Shown here: piece after piece, positions 43,801 through 51,567 of the stretch
How the letters are laid out: each line of letters starts with the position of its first letter
Numbering within the stretch: position 1 is the stretch's first letter
Source of the DNA: Paenibacillus sp. FSL H8-0332
GTDB taxonomy: Bacteria > Bacillota > Bacilli > Paenibacillales > Paenibacillaceae
Assembly: GCF_037963835.1 (NCBI RefSeq)
Contig: NZ_CP150145.1
Location: forward strand, 434,001-498,000
Direction: 5' to 3'
Length of the DNA: 64,000 nt
The notes under the pieces: model-generated
Told to the model about the DNA's origin: nothing
The model's input: the letters and a program-made list of their open reading frames with translations, nothing else
Databases searched by the model: none
Position numbers and translations under genes: made by a program

Positions 43801-44418
43801 ATGAATAATAAGGTATATCTATATGTGTTAGACACCATGGCCGACTGGGAGGTAGGGTATCTAACGGCTGAACTGAACTCGGGAAGGTGTTACAAGGAGG
43901 GACAAGCCCCATCTACAATAGTAACCGTAGCCAATGAGAAGACACTGATCACTACCATGGGCGGACTGAAAATAATGCCTGACATCACGGTGGATGAGTG
44001 CAGCATGGCAAGCGGAGATGCCTTGATTCTACCCGGCGGTGAGACATGGACCGAAGCCATCCACAAGCCGATCCTTGGGCTCGCTGAGAGATGTATACAG
44101 GAGGATATATTAGTGGCAGCGATCTGCGGGGCTACCATGGGACTTGCCCAGACCGGACTGCTGAACTCACGCCCACATACAAGCAATGACCTGGAGTATC
44201 TCAAAATGATCTGTCCCACCTACACCGGCGAAGAGTTCTATCAGAACCAGCCTGCTGTAACGGACGGCAAGCTGATCACAGCAACCGGCATCGCCCCGCT
44301 GGAATTCACCATGCATGTATTGAAAGCCCTGGATGTATTTGCACCAGACAAATTAGATGCCTGGTATGGTCTGTATAAGACACAGGAAGCGAAGTATTAC
44401 TATGCGTTGATGGGATAA
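43801..44418 (+). CDS. DJ-1/PfpI-family protein
   Basis: This 205-aa protein has an N-terminal strand VYLYVLDTMADWEVGY, the Glu-containing segment, and the nucleophile elbow AAICGATMGLA with Cys near residue 107. Family members act as glyoxalases/deglycases, amidases or redox sensors; the subfamily here is the Bacillus YdeA/YoaZ-like one (uncertain). GAAGGAGG precedes ATG 43801. A short relic of a second copy lies at 47868. Confidence 0.88.
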   Translation: MNNKVYLYVLDTMADWEVGYLTAELNSGRCYKEGQAPSTIVTVANEKTLITTMGGLKIMPDITVDECSMASGDALILPGGETWTEAIHKPILGLAERCIQEDILVAAICGATMGLAQTGLLNSRPHTSNDLEYLKMICPTYTGEEFYQNQPAVTDGKLITATGIAPLEFTMHVLKALDVFAPDKLDAWYGLYKTQEAKYYYALMG

Positions 44419-44475
44419 GAGCAGTTAAGCAAGACCGCCCTCTCTTCACGGACGGGCTGAACACCCACCACTCGG

Positions 44476-44640
44476 AAAGGTCGGCTACTTCCACGTATAG
44501 CCGACATGAAGCGAATTCTGCAAAGGTGGAACGAATGGTTGAGAAGGCGAAAGGGGATGTACATCTGGAAACAGTGGAAGAAGCCGAGGACGAGGTGCAG
44601 AACCTGCAAAAGCTGGGCGCGCCGGAAGCGCAGTATTGAA
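44476..44640 (+). pseudogene. group II intron reverse transcriptase/maturase remnant
   Basis: One frame reads IADMKRILQRWNEWLRRR, then KGMYIWKQWKKPRTR, the conserved X/thumb-domain end of group II intron maturases. The match continues as NLQKLGAPEAQ in a different frame and begins with GYFHV in a third. Only about 55 codons survive, with at least two frameshifts and no RT catalytic domain or intron RNA domains V/VI nearby. It marks an old mobile-element insertion. Confidence 0.75.
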
Positions 44641-44786
44641 TCGCTCTGTAACAAACTAAAGACTCGCACAGGCAGGGTATTATGACTTCCCTGCGTAGTA
44701 CGAGCGCTTACGTCCCCACTCGATTCATTATGGTGAAATCATTCTCGATGTCTGCCACGATAGGCCATTTCCTCGCTGCTCTACGA

Positions 44787-45776
44787 CTACTTCCCGAGCG
44801 CTTGGACGATATCGTTAATTTTCAGATCATCGGCCAACATGCCATCGCTTATCCAGTGTTTGGCTCCAACCATATAGATATTCCCTTGCTGATAAGCTGG
44901 AAGCGCCTTCCAGACAGCGGATTTCTCAATTTCGGCGAAGCCTTCGAGATCCTTCTTATAATCTTCCGGCCCTCCACTGGCGCTGCCAACTGTGACGAAT
45001 ATATAGTCGGCCTTAATTTGTGGTAACAACTCCATCGATATTGTCGCATTTTCTCTTTCGGGTTCCTTCTTCTGCAAATCCAAGGCAAGTGGATCGGCCT
45101 GCAGACCAAGATCATGGTACAGGGCGGTCGCATAGCCTTGCACCTGCTCAGAGGACAGAATCGACGGGAAATACAGGCGGAAATCTTTGGCCGTAACCCG
45201 AACTAACGCTACCGTAGGTTGGGCCGCTATAACAGGTGCCAGATCCTCCCTAGCCTGCGCCACCTTCTCTTCATGGGCTTTGAGAGCAGCTACCGCTTTC
45301 TCCTCCTGACCTAGATCTTTGGCGATCTCAGTAATTGAACTTCTCCACGTCCGGCGGTTATAGACGATTGTCGGCGCGATTTTGGACAGGGCATCGTAAT
45401 CTTCCTGTGTGATAACATCGAATGCAATGATCAAGTCGGGGTTCGACTCAAGCACCGCCTCCGGCGAAAGGGATGGGAGCACCTGGATATCCCGGGCTTG
45501 CAGCTGTGGCATCAAGTAATTGTCCGACCCCGCCGTTACAGCCAGCACGACCGGTAAATCAAGAGAGAGCAGCATATCCTCCAGATTGATCGAAGCAATC
45601 CGTTGCGGATGGACAGGAATATCCGTTTCACCGAATTTATGCTGAACCGTGAGAAATTGGGGAGCCAAAGAAGTGTTTTGTGTGGCGACTCCCCCTTCTT
45701 CTCCTCCACAAGCGGTCAGAAATACAAGCAAAAGTGCAATACATGCATGAATAGCAGCTTTACGTTTGAAAAGCAA
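44787..45776 (-). CDS. ferric-siderophore ABC substrate-binding lipoprotein
   Basis: This 329-aa protein starts at TTG 45776, six bases after GAGGGAGGG. The longer frame from 45827 runs through the Fur box and is rejected. The signal ends LLVFLTAC with the lipid-modified Cys. The mature part has the type III periplasmic-binding fold typical of FeuA/FhuD: HPQRIASIN, LDLPVVLAV, LESNPDLIIAFD and YIFVTVGSASGG. It captures a ferric siderophore outside the cell. No permease or ATPase genes are in the window. Expression should be iron-repressed through the Fur box and activated by the AraC/Btr gene upstream. Confidence 0.9.
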   Translation of the reverse strand: MLFKRKAAIHACIALLLVFLTACGGEEGGVATQNTSLAPQFLTVQHKFGETDIPVHPQRIASINLEDMLLSLDLPVVLAVTAGSDNYLMPQLQARDIQVLPSLSPEAVLESNPDLIIAFDVITQEDYDALSKIAPTIVYNRRTWRSSITEIAKDLGQEEKAVAALKAHEEKVAQAREDLAPVIAAQPTVALVRVTAKDFRLYFPSILSSEQVQGYATALYHDLGLQADPLALDLQKKEPERENATISMELLPQIKADYIFVTVGSASGGPEDYKKDLEGFAEIEKSAVWKALPAYQQGNIYMVGAKHWISDGMLADDLKINDIVQALGK

Positions 45777-45791
45777 AATATACCCTCCCTC

Positions 45792-45816
45792 AACATTGAT
45801 AATCATTATCAATGTT
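45792..45816. promoter_or_regulatory. Fur box
   Basis: A perfect 25-base palindrome (12 + 1 + 12) contains TTGATAAT-C-ATTATCAA, the classical Fur 7-1-7 motif. It sits 16 bases upstream of the TTG start of the siderophore-binding gene, overlapping its expected promoter/leader. It lies between this gene and the regulator gene. Confidence 0.9.
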
Positions 45817-45890
45817 GATTTTAGCATAAGCCTATGTCCCTATACATGGACAATTGTGCGGGATACCCATGGACACCGATGCTAAGTCGT

Positions 45891-47588
45891 TCAGCATCCT
45901 GTGCCGCCGAACAACGTAACGACCCGATCGATAATCATGTTGTGAGCGAGCGGGGAATAGTCGAGCCAAGGCATCTCATGCTGTTCGTAGACATGTCCTT
46001 CTCTAACAGCCACTAGCCTGGTCCACTGTTCTAATTCGCGAAGGGTCTCCCATGTGTGCTTGGAAGCGGGGTCCCCATCGACGATCAGCAGCAACCGGTC
46101 GCCCGTATACGAAGCAAGGTCCTCGATGCCGATATTGCGATAGGTCTGAATGTCGTGCACATCATATGCAGGGTTCAAGCCAAGGTCCTCGAATAGCACG
46201 GCTCCGGCATTCCGGCAGCCATAGACAAGCAACTCGCCAAGCATAATGTGCAGCACAGACACTGTATGCTCTCCGAGTCCCGATCGAAGCAGCGCGCCGG
46301 CTCGCTCCGCTTTTGCCTTATAGGCGGCCAACCACAGCTCCGCCTCCCTCATCTTGCCAACCACCAGCGCTACTTGGCGAAAATGACTGCGCCAGTCCAG
46401 CCGGTTCCACGCAATGACTACGGTGGTAGCCAATTGGCGGATACAGCCCTGGGAGATTGCATCTTCATATTCACTGCAGATGATGATCTCAGGACGAGCT
46501 TCAGCAAGCACATCCAGATTTGTTCTCCACTTCTCAAAGCTCATGGTCTTGGAACGCGACAACTGATACGGAATATGTTCCACGTAATCTAATCTGTGCA
46601 AATCCCGGCGTTTGTCGACAAGCGCCACATAAGGAGTTATACCCAAGGCAAGCAGATGACCCGTATAAGGAAAGCTGATGGCCGCTATTTTCTCGAGCTT
46701 TTGCTTGATATAGTTCGTGGGGGAAAGTCCGACCGTTTTTTTGAATTTGCGGCTGAAATAAAATTCGTCGGCAAACCCAACCTGGCGAGCAACGTCGCGA
46801 ACTTTTCCTCCACCAGTGAGCAATCGTTCCTTGGCCTGATTCATCCTGATTCCGTTCAAATATTCCATAGGACTGTGTCTAGTCCTTGCCTTGAACAAGT
46901 GGGCGTAATGCCAGACACTCATATCGGCCAATTCGGCGAGCTTCTCACGTGTAATGAGCTCAGGGTAGTGGGTATGCATATAATCCATTGTTCGCTCGAG
47001 CCGCGATATATTCTCAGCTGTATCGGCGGGTTGTGACAGAAACAGCTGGTTCAGCAAGTCGAAGAGCAGCATCTGACGCCGAAAGGAGAAGCTAGACCTG
47101 TGTGGAGTTGGAATCGACTGTTCGCCGGAATTAGAGTCAATTCCCTTGCCGGAGACGCCAATCTTGCACAGCTCCTCAGTCCGTCCGAGCACCTCCGCGC
47201 TCTGCTGGACCTGTAGCTTGCCATACAACTCATCAGCGAATCTTGCTTGACAGAACAGGGCCTCGTTATCCTTGACACCCCCCGCCTTCATGACCGGATT
47301 CCACAAATCGAAGCTGATTCTGTAATAATTCAGTGGATTATTCGCGGATGTTCGTAATTCCATAAACATCCCGGGAGCCAATAGATAAGCGTGGCCCCGC
47401 TCCATTGGATAAGTCTGTCCGTTATATTCAAGCTCCCCCTTGCCGCTTACAATGAGAAGCAGCACGTGAGATTTGACAAATTGTCTTTCCGGGAGCGACA
47501 TTCTTGTAGAGAGGATATGCTCCTCAGTTCCAGGCTGTAAGAGCATGTTGTCCAAGCTGTTCGTTTCCGCTTGCCTATGTTGATCCAC
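45891..47588 (-). CDS. AraC regulator fused to a siderophore-binding domain (Btr-like)
   Basis: This 565-aa protein has an AraC cupin-like N-terminus (about 20-110), an AraC double helix-turn-helix (about 200-300: KLAELADMSVWHYAHLFKARTRHSPMEYL and VGFADEFYFSRKFKKTVGLSP), then a periplasmic-binding-like domain (about 310-565). This is the architecture of Bacillus Btr, which senses ferri-bacillibactin and activates siderophore uptake genes. It precedes the binding-protein gene in the same direction and probably activates it. It lacks a signal peptide, so the binding domain senses ligand in the cytosol. Confidence 0.9.
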   Translation of the reverse strand: MDQHRQAETNSLDNMLLQPGTEEHILSTRMSLPERQFVKSHVLLLIVSGKGELEYNGQTYPMERGHAYLLAPGMFMELRTSANNPLNYYRISFDLWNPVMKAGGVKDNEALFCQARFADELYGKLQVQQSAEVLGRTEELCKIGVSGKGIDSNSGEQSIPTPHRSSFSFRRQMLLFDLLNQLFLSQPADTAENISRLERTMDYMHTHYPELITREKLAELADMSVWHYAHLFKARTRHSPMEYLNGIRMNQAKERLLTGGGKVRDVARQVGFADEFYFSRKFKKTVGLSPTNYIKQKLEKIAAISFPYTGHLLALGITPYVALVDKRRDLHRLDYVEHIPYQLSRSKTMSFEKWRTNLDVLAEARPEIIICSEYEDAISQGCIRQLATTVVIAWNRLDWRSHFRQVALVVGKMREAELWLAAYKAKAERAGALLRSGLGEHTVSVLHIMLGELLVYGCRNAGAVLFEDLGLNPAYDVHDIQTYRNIGIEDLASYTGDRLLLIVDGDPASKHTWETLRELEQWTRLVAVREGHVYEQHEMPWLDYSPLAHNMIIDRVVTLFGGTGC

Positions 47589-48042
47589 CGTTGCACCTCC
47601 CCCTGCCTTGATTATATCAATAACAAAAACGAATTGTCATATGCGTTCATCTGATGGAGAACCCATAGAACCAGACGGATGAGAAGGTCAAGCTTCGCTC
47701 TTTTTTCTACGGGAAAATCCTCTCTCCGATCAAGCGAACCAAAGGTTAGCATAAGCATCATTGCTTCAAACATTTCAGAATTAAGCGACTTGTAGACGAT
47801 GTAGACCATATTCAAAGAATGATTCAGAACGCAGATGTAATTATAAGTGCATGGCATGAAGATAAACTTGACGCTGGTCACTACAATGGGCGGGTTGAAA
47901 ATAATGCCTGACATCAGTCTGAAGGAGTGCAGCATGAGGGTATTTCTGTTGGTCGGGCTAGGCGTGGTAGTACATGAATTCCAATATATGGTACGATGTG
48001 AGGGATGCTTAATTGAAGGTTGGAGGCTAAGGAGGAAGGCAA
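47589..48042. other. degraded intergenic region
   Basis: These 454 bases have no intact gene. They include the PfpI relic at 47868-47937. A minus-strand frame over most of it (47612-48238) has no RBS or recognisable motif and overlaps the next gene. Confidence 0.5.
47868..47937 (+). pseudogene. DJ-1/PfpI gene fragment
   Basis: About 70 bases read LVTTMGGLKIMPDISLKECSM, nearly the same at DNA and protein level as LITTMGGLKIMPDITVDECSM in the intact PfpI gene (about 43946-44010). Nothing on either side continues the match. It is a remnant of a duplicated copy about 3.9 kb away. Confidence 0.8.
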
Positions 48043-48351
48043 ATGAATGAAATAACCTCTCATAATTGCAATCTGAACATATGGTATTATCTACCCGATG
48101 AAGTATGGAATAAAGTTGCCAACTTATATGAGCGTATGCCTGGTTGGATCGGGTACATAGACGGAATTCCACACTGGTATGGACAGGAAGAGGATGAGGT
48201 TTATATTCAGGCATCCGTTGAGCCAAGCGGGTTATCATTTTATGCGCAGATGGATCAGAGCGGTTGGGATTCTTGGATCGGAAGGTTTAAAGCAGAAGCT
48301 ACAAAGGTATTAGGGTTTGAGGTGGGGGAGCCTGAGGATGGGTTTGAATAA
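48043..48351 (+). CDS. hypothetical acidic protein
   Basis: This 102-aa protein is rich in Trp, Tyr and acidic residues (NIWYYLPDEVWNKVANLYERMPGW, DEVYIQASVEPSGLSFYAQM). It has no signal or membrane segment. GGAGG is eight bases before the ATG. Its size and composition resemble immunity proteins of polymorphic toxin systems, but no toxin gene is adjacent and I do not recognise the family. Confidence 0.6.
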   Translation: MNEITSHNCNLNIWYYLPDEVWNKVANLYERMPGWIGYIDGIPHWYGQEEDEVYIQASVEPSGLSFYAQMDQSGWDSWIGRFKAEATKVLGFEVGEPEDGFE

Positions 48352-48446
48352 AGGTTATGTACTGCACGCCTGATTACTACGCTGAGCCTACCGGCTTCAC
48401 CGTAAAGGTTAATTAGCTTAACTGAACCGATAAGGAGGATAATGAC

Positions 48447-49223
48447 ATGTCTGTTCCCGCTGCTTCCAGATCATTGCTATCGTGGTGTGCCGTGTTGACG
48501 GTCATTATCCTCTTGTGCATTATTGTCTACCGCACAGGTTCCGCATTGTATCACAACCATCAATTACGTAAGGACTTCTCTACTGCGGCAACTGCCAGTC
48601 CCTATGGACAAGGCATTCCGCTGGAGCAAATGGACCTGAGCACGTATAGCTTCTATTTTCCCGGCATTTCTGCAGAGCCTACGTATTCCTTAACACATCG
48701 TATAGAAGCACCTGTAACCTTGCAGTATTATACTGAGCTTCCATCCGGCGAAACTCCTGTTGCCTTAGAAATCCCGAAGGGTACGATGATTGAGGCCATT
48801 CCGGAAGGAACACAAGCCTCCTCATTCTACGAGTTAGGGTACGGCTATACCAGCTATCCTACTTATGAGAAGGGTTGGCGGTATGTCCGGCCGTTCAAGA
48901 CGGCAGAGGATGCAAATCCTGCATTGAGCGAGAAGTATTACTATGTGCAAATGGACAGCTTAGAGGCTGTATTGGATTCAGCGATTAGAGCAAACAAGCC
49001 ATTTCGTGCTGCTGTACGTCAGCAACATTGGACCCTGGACCAGGGGAAGCATACCTTTGCACGGTATATTGACGACGTACTGTATCAGAATGGAGCGTAC
49101 CTCTCACCGGATTTGTTCTACCGGACCTTTGACCGCTGGAACATCATGCTGCTTGGGGCGGTGGTGGTGATCACCATTGTCCTGTTAAGTCCAAGTTCAT
49201 GGTTTGTCCGAAATCGAAGATAG
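48447..49223 (+). CDS. two-helix membrane protein, unknown
   Basis: This 258-aa protein has an N-terminal helix (about 11-32) and a C-terminal helix (about 232-251, IMLLGAVVVITIVLLSP) flanking an extracellular domain rich in Tyr and Pro (YELGYGYTSYPTYEKGW). AAGGAGG lies before the ATG. A clear terminator follows. No family is recognised. Confidence 0.65.
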   Translation: MSVPAASRSLLSWCAVLTVIILLCIIVYRTGSALYHNHQLRKDFSTAATASPYGQGIPLEQMDLSTYSFYFPGISAEPTYSLTHRIEAPVTLQYYTELPSGETPVALEIPKGTMIEAIPEGTQASSFYELGYGYTSYPTYEKGWRYVRPFKTAEDANPALSEKYYYVQMDSLEAVLDSAIRANKPFRAAVRQQHWTLDQGKHTFARYIDDVLYQNGAYLSPDLFYRTFDRWNIMLLGAVVVITIVLLSPSSWFVRNRR

Positions 49224-49260
49224 AGAGACATTAGAAGCTACGTGATACTGAATGATTAAG

Positions 49261-49282
49261 AGAACGCCGTGGCGTTCTTTTT
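49261..49282 (+). terminator. intrinsic terminator
   Basis: AGAACGCC-GT-GGCGTTCT is followed directly by a run of T. It lies 38 bases after the membrane protein stop. Confidence 0.85.
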
Positions 49283-49382
49283 TTCTGCGCCAGCCTATTA
49301 TTCACGAGCCCGAATCACCAGGAAAAAGGGTATAATTGATTAAAAATGGAATTAATATGGATTATATGGGGAGGGGTTACAA

Positions 49383-49828
49383 ATTTCACTTCGCGTTCTA
49401 AAGGCTTGTGAACCCGATGATGATAGAACATTCATGAAGAATTTATATGAGAACCACTATCCTTTAATGAGAAAGAAAGCATTTAATATTATTAAGGATC
49501 AAGAGGTCATTGATGATCTAATTCAGGAAGCTTTTATTAAGCTGATCCCCAAAACATCTCTATTGCGCTCCTTAAGCGGCTGCAAAGTTACCTCTTATGT
49601 CGTCAATACCATTAAGCATTACTGTTATGACCATATCCGAAGGCGCACCCGCCGTTCCAGGAAGGTCTATACCGGCTTGAAGAACGATGTAGCAGAGCAA
49701 ATCCCTGATCTCGCAGCCGCAATCAACAAATCGGGGAGCTCTTGAATATTCCCACGCAGCATGTTCGGCAGTATATATCGAGAGCTAGGGGGCGGGTGCT
49801 GCGGGTTTTAAGGGAAGAGGGTGGCTGA
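49383..49828 (+). pseudogene. sigma-70-family factor with internal deletion
   Basis: From about 49383 the frame reads LRVLKACEPDDDRTFMKNLYENHYPLMRKKA..., sigma region 2 with DDLIQEAFIKLI and YVVNTIKHYCYDHIRRRTRR. It stops at 49743. The last helix of region 4 (TQHVRQYISRARGRVLRVLREE) follows at once in another frame, ending 49828. The central part of region 4 is gone. ATG 49434 would skip the first helix; upstream only ATT 49383, six bases after GGAGGGG, offers an RBS-supported start. It could still express a region-2-only protein. Confidence 0.65.
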
Positions 49829-49872
49829 TGGAAACATGAATGTAATCAAGCGATAAAGAAGGAGAATTTATA

Positions 49873-50334
49873 ATGAAAAAACAAACCAAGTACCTTATAG
49901 GAATCGGGGCTTTAATCATTATTTTGGTTGCATCTGTTTTTGTATATAATGCTCAGAAGACGACTTCTTTTAAGAAAGTAGTAACTGATAAAATTAATGT
50001 TAATGAAGTATCCACCATTTATATCACCCAAAGATCTTCAGGTGTTGAAGTTACTCAAGATGAAATTAAAATTGAAAATCGGGAAGAAATAAATAAGATC
50101 ATAGCTGAGTTCGATAAGTTAGACTTGAAGAATGCACATGACAGAAAAATTAAGTTTGATCCCTATACGTATACCATTCGGATATATGTAAATAAGGAGG
50201 CTAGATTCGGGATTGATATATATAACACAATGAATATCTCCTTATTTGACGGTAAGGCTACAAAGAATAGACTACGTCAGTATTCAACCAGCAATGCTGA
50301 AATAATCAGTAAGCTAGAGAATTATTTTAAATAA
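49873..50334 (+). CDS. membrane-anchored protein, unknown
   Basis: This 153-aa protein has an N-terminal helix (about 7-25, YLIGIGALIIILVASVFVY) and an exported domain of alternating strands (VSTIYITQRSSGVEV, YTYTIRIYVNKEARFGIDIY). AAGGAG is nine bases before the ATG. Codons are AT-rich compared with genes on the left. It is followed by a terminator and a second small exported protein. Confidence 0.65.
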   Translation: MKKQTKYLIGIGALIIILVASVFVYNAQKTTSFKKVVTDKINVNEVSTIYITQRSSGVEVTQDEIKIENREEINKIIAEFDKLDLKNAHDRKIKFDPYTYTIRIYVNKEARFGIDIYNTMNISLFDGKATKNRLRQYSTSNAEIISKLENYFK

Positions 50335-50343
50335 ACTATATTC

Positions 50344-50373
50344 AAAAAGGTGTTCTCGAAGGAGCGCCTTTTT
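50344..50373 (+). terminator. intrinsic terminator
   Basis: AAAAAGGTG pairs with CGCCTTTTT around an 11-base loop, ending in the T-rich arm. It lies ten bases after the preceding stop. Confidence 0.8.
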
Positions 50374-50454
50374 GTCCATCGTTTTTGATACCCCCAAATG
50401 CCTTTATCATCATCTGAGGGGATGAAGAAAATAAAGATTCTATGGAGGAATAAC

Positions 50455-50862
50455 ATGAAAAAATTAATAGGGATTTCTCTATTATTACTATTGATCGCTT
50501 GCTCAAATTCTCAAGAATCTAATACAACAAAGAAGGATATTTCCTTTACAGAGATTAAATCCTCTCAAAGTAACGCAGCTCCTATCTTAAAATGGAATGA
50601 CCAAATTTATTTAGTAACTGACGAAAACGTATCTGCCAGTGAAGTTGAGTTGGAAATCGGAAAAGTTACCAGTTACTCTATCACAGGCGAAAAAATAACA
50701 CCGAACAATTTTTCGAATTATTATGTTACTGGCACACCTTTTTTCATTATTAAAGGGAAAGACAAATTAAAAGAACTAGCGATCCAAACTAGTAAAGAAA
50801 CCTTTGTGAAGGCAATAACTTCAAAGGCAGTTACCAGCTCCAATTCGGAATTTCAACTCTAA
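50455..50862 (+). CDS. small lipoprotein, unknown
   Basis: This 135-aa protein starts at ATG 50455, five bases after GGAGG; the longer frame from 50398 lies in the leader. The lipobox is LLLIAC with Cys near residue 16. The mature part (ILKWNDQIYLVTDENVSASEV, GKVTSYSITGEKI) resembles small Bacillales lipoproteins of a NisI-like or YtkA-like size, without a firm family. AT-rich. Confidence 0.7.
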   Translation: MKKLIGISLLLLLIACSNSQESNTTKKDISFTEIKSSQSNAAPILKWNDQIYLVTDENVSASEVELEIGKVTSYSITGEKITPNNFSNYYVTGTPFFIIKGKDKLKELAIQTSKETFVKAITSKAVTSSNSEFQL

Positions 50863-51008
50863 ATATGGTTCTAGAACAAAAGTAGCGAACGAATATTGAA
50901 AAACCAAAAATGAAGACCATATCAAAAATTAGTTTTAAGACACGCCCTAAGGCCAAGCTCATGGTTTTCCTGAATTCGAAGGTATTGTGACCAGACTCAA
51001 AAAAAAGC

Positions 51009-51044
51009 AAAGAAGACGCCAGGGAATTCCTGTACGTCTTCTTT
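51009..51044. terminator. bidirectional terminator at the edge of the restriction island
   Basis: AAAGAAGACG pairs with CGTCTTCTTT over ten bases, with GGGAATTCC in the loop and ATTTTT after it. It separates the small lipoprotein gene from the convergent vsr remnant. Confidence 0.8.
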
Positions 51045-51085
51045 ATTTTTCTTGGTCAACATAGAGTATAAAGAACGCTTGAGAT

Positions 51086-51552
51086 TTAACAATTACATTT
51101 TGGCTGCCAAAAGAAATTATGAGTATCAGAAAAATACCTTTTGTTATCAATAGATTCTTTAAGTCGGAGCATAGTTTGATATTGATTTTTCTTTTTTAGG
51201 TCGCACTCCCAGATTCTAATGACAGTCCAGCCACAGCTATTGAAAATATTTATGACTTTTTTATCATGTAAGATATTATGCGAACGCTTTTCATCCCAAT
51301 ATTCAACATTTTCTTGGGGTTGTGTGTTTCGACAAGTGTGTCCATGCCAAAAGCACCCATCAACAAAAGTAGCAATCTGCCGATCTAAAATACAAAATCA
51401 GGATGTCCTTTCACCGGGTAGTTACGTCGCCATCCGGTTATGCTGTGTTCCTTAAACAAGTGAATCAGATGTAGTTCGATTGATTTGTTACCTTTGGACC
51501 TTATCTTTTGCATGATAGAATAGCGCGTTCTTTTATCATAAACATCAACCAT
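51086..51552 (-). pseudogene. vsr: very short patch repair endonuclease, frameshifted
   Basis: From ATG 51552 the frame gives MVDVYDKRTRYSIMQKIRSK, IELHLIHLFKEH and GHPDFVF, then TAG. One extra base in the T run there restores LDRQIATFVDGCFWHGH, WDEKRSHN, GWTVIRIWECDLKKK and the stop at 51086. DGCFWHGH and WECDL are hallmark Vsr motifs. Vsr nicks at T:G mismatches created by 5-methylcytosine deamination and is usually linked to m5C methyltransferases, as here. A one-base deletion or a sequencing error in T4/T5 are equally possible. Confidence 0.85.
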
Positions 51553-51567
51553 TGGCGTTTAATTCTC

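Noticed and set aside
47612-48238. 208-codon minus-strand frame downstream of the Btr-like gene
   Set aside because: No RBS, overlaps the PfpI relic and the better supported gene at 48043, no recognisable domain.
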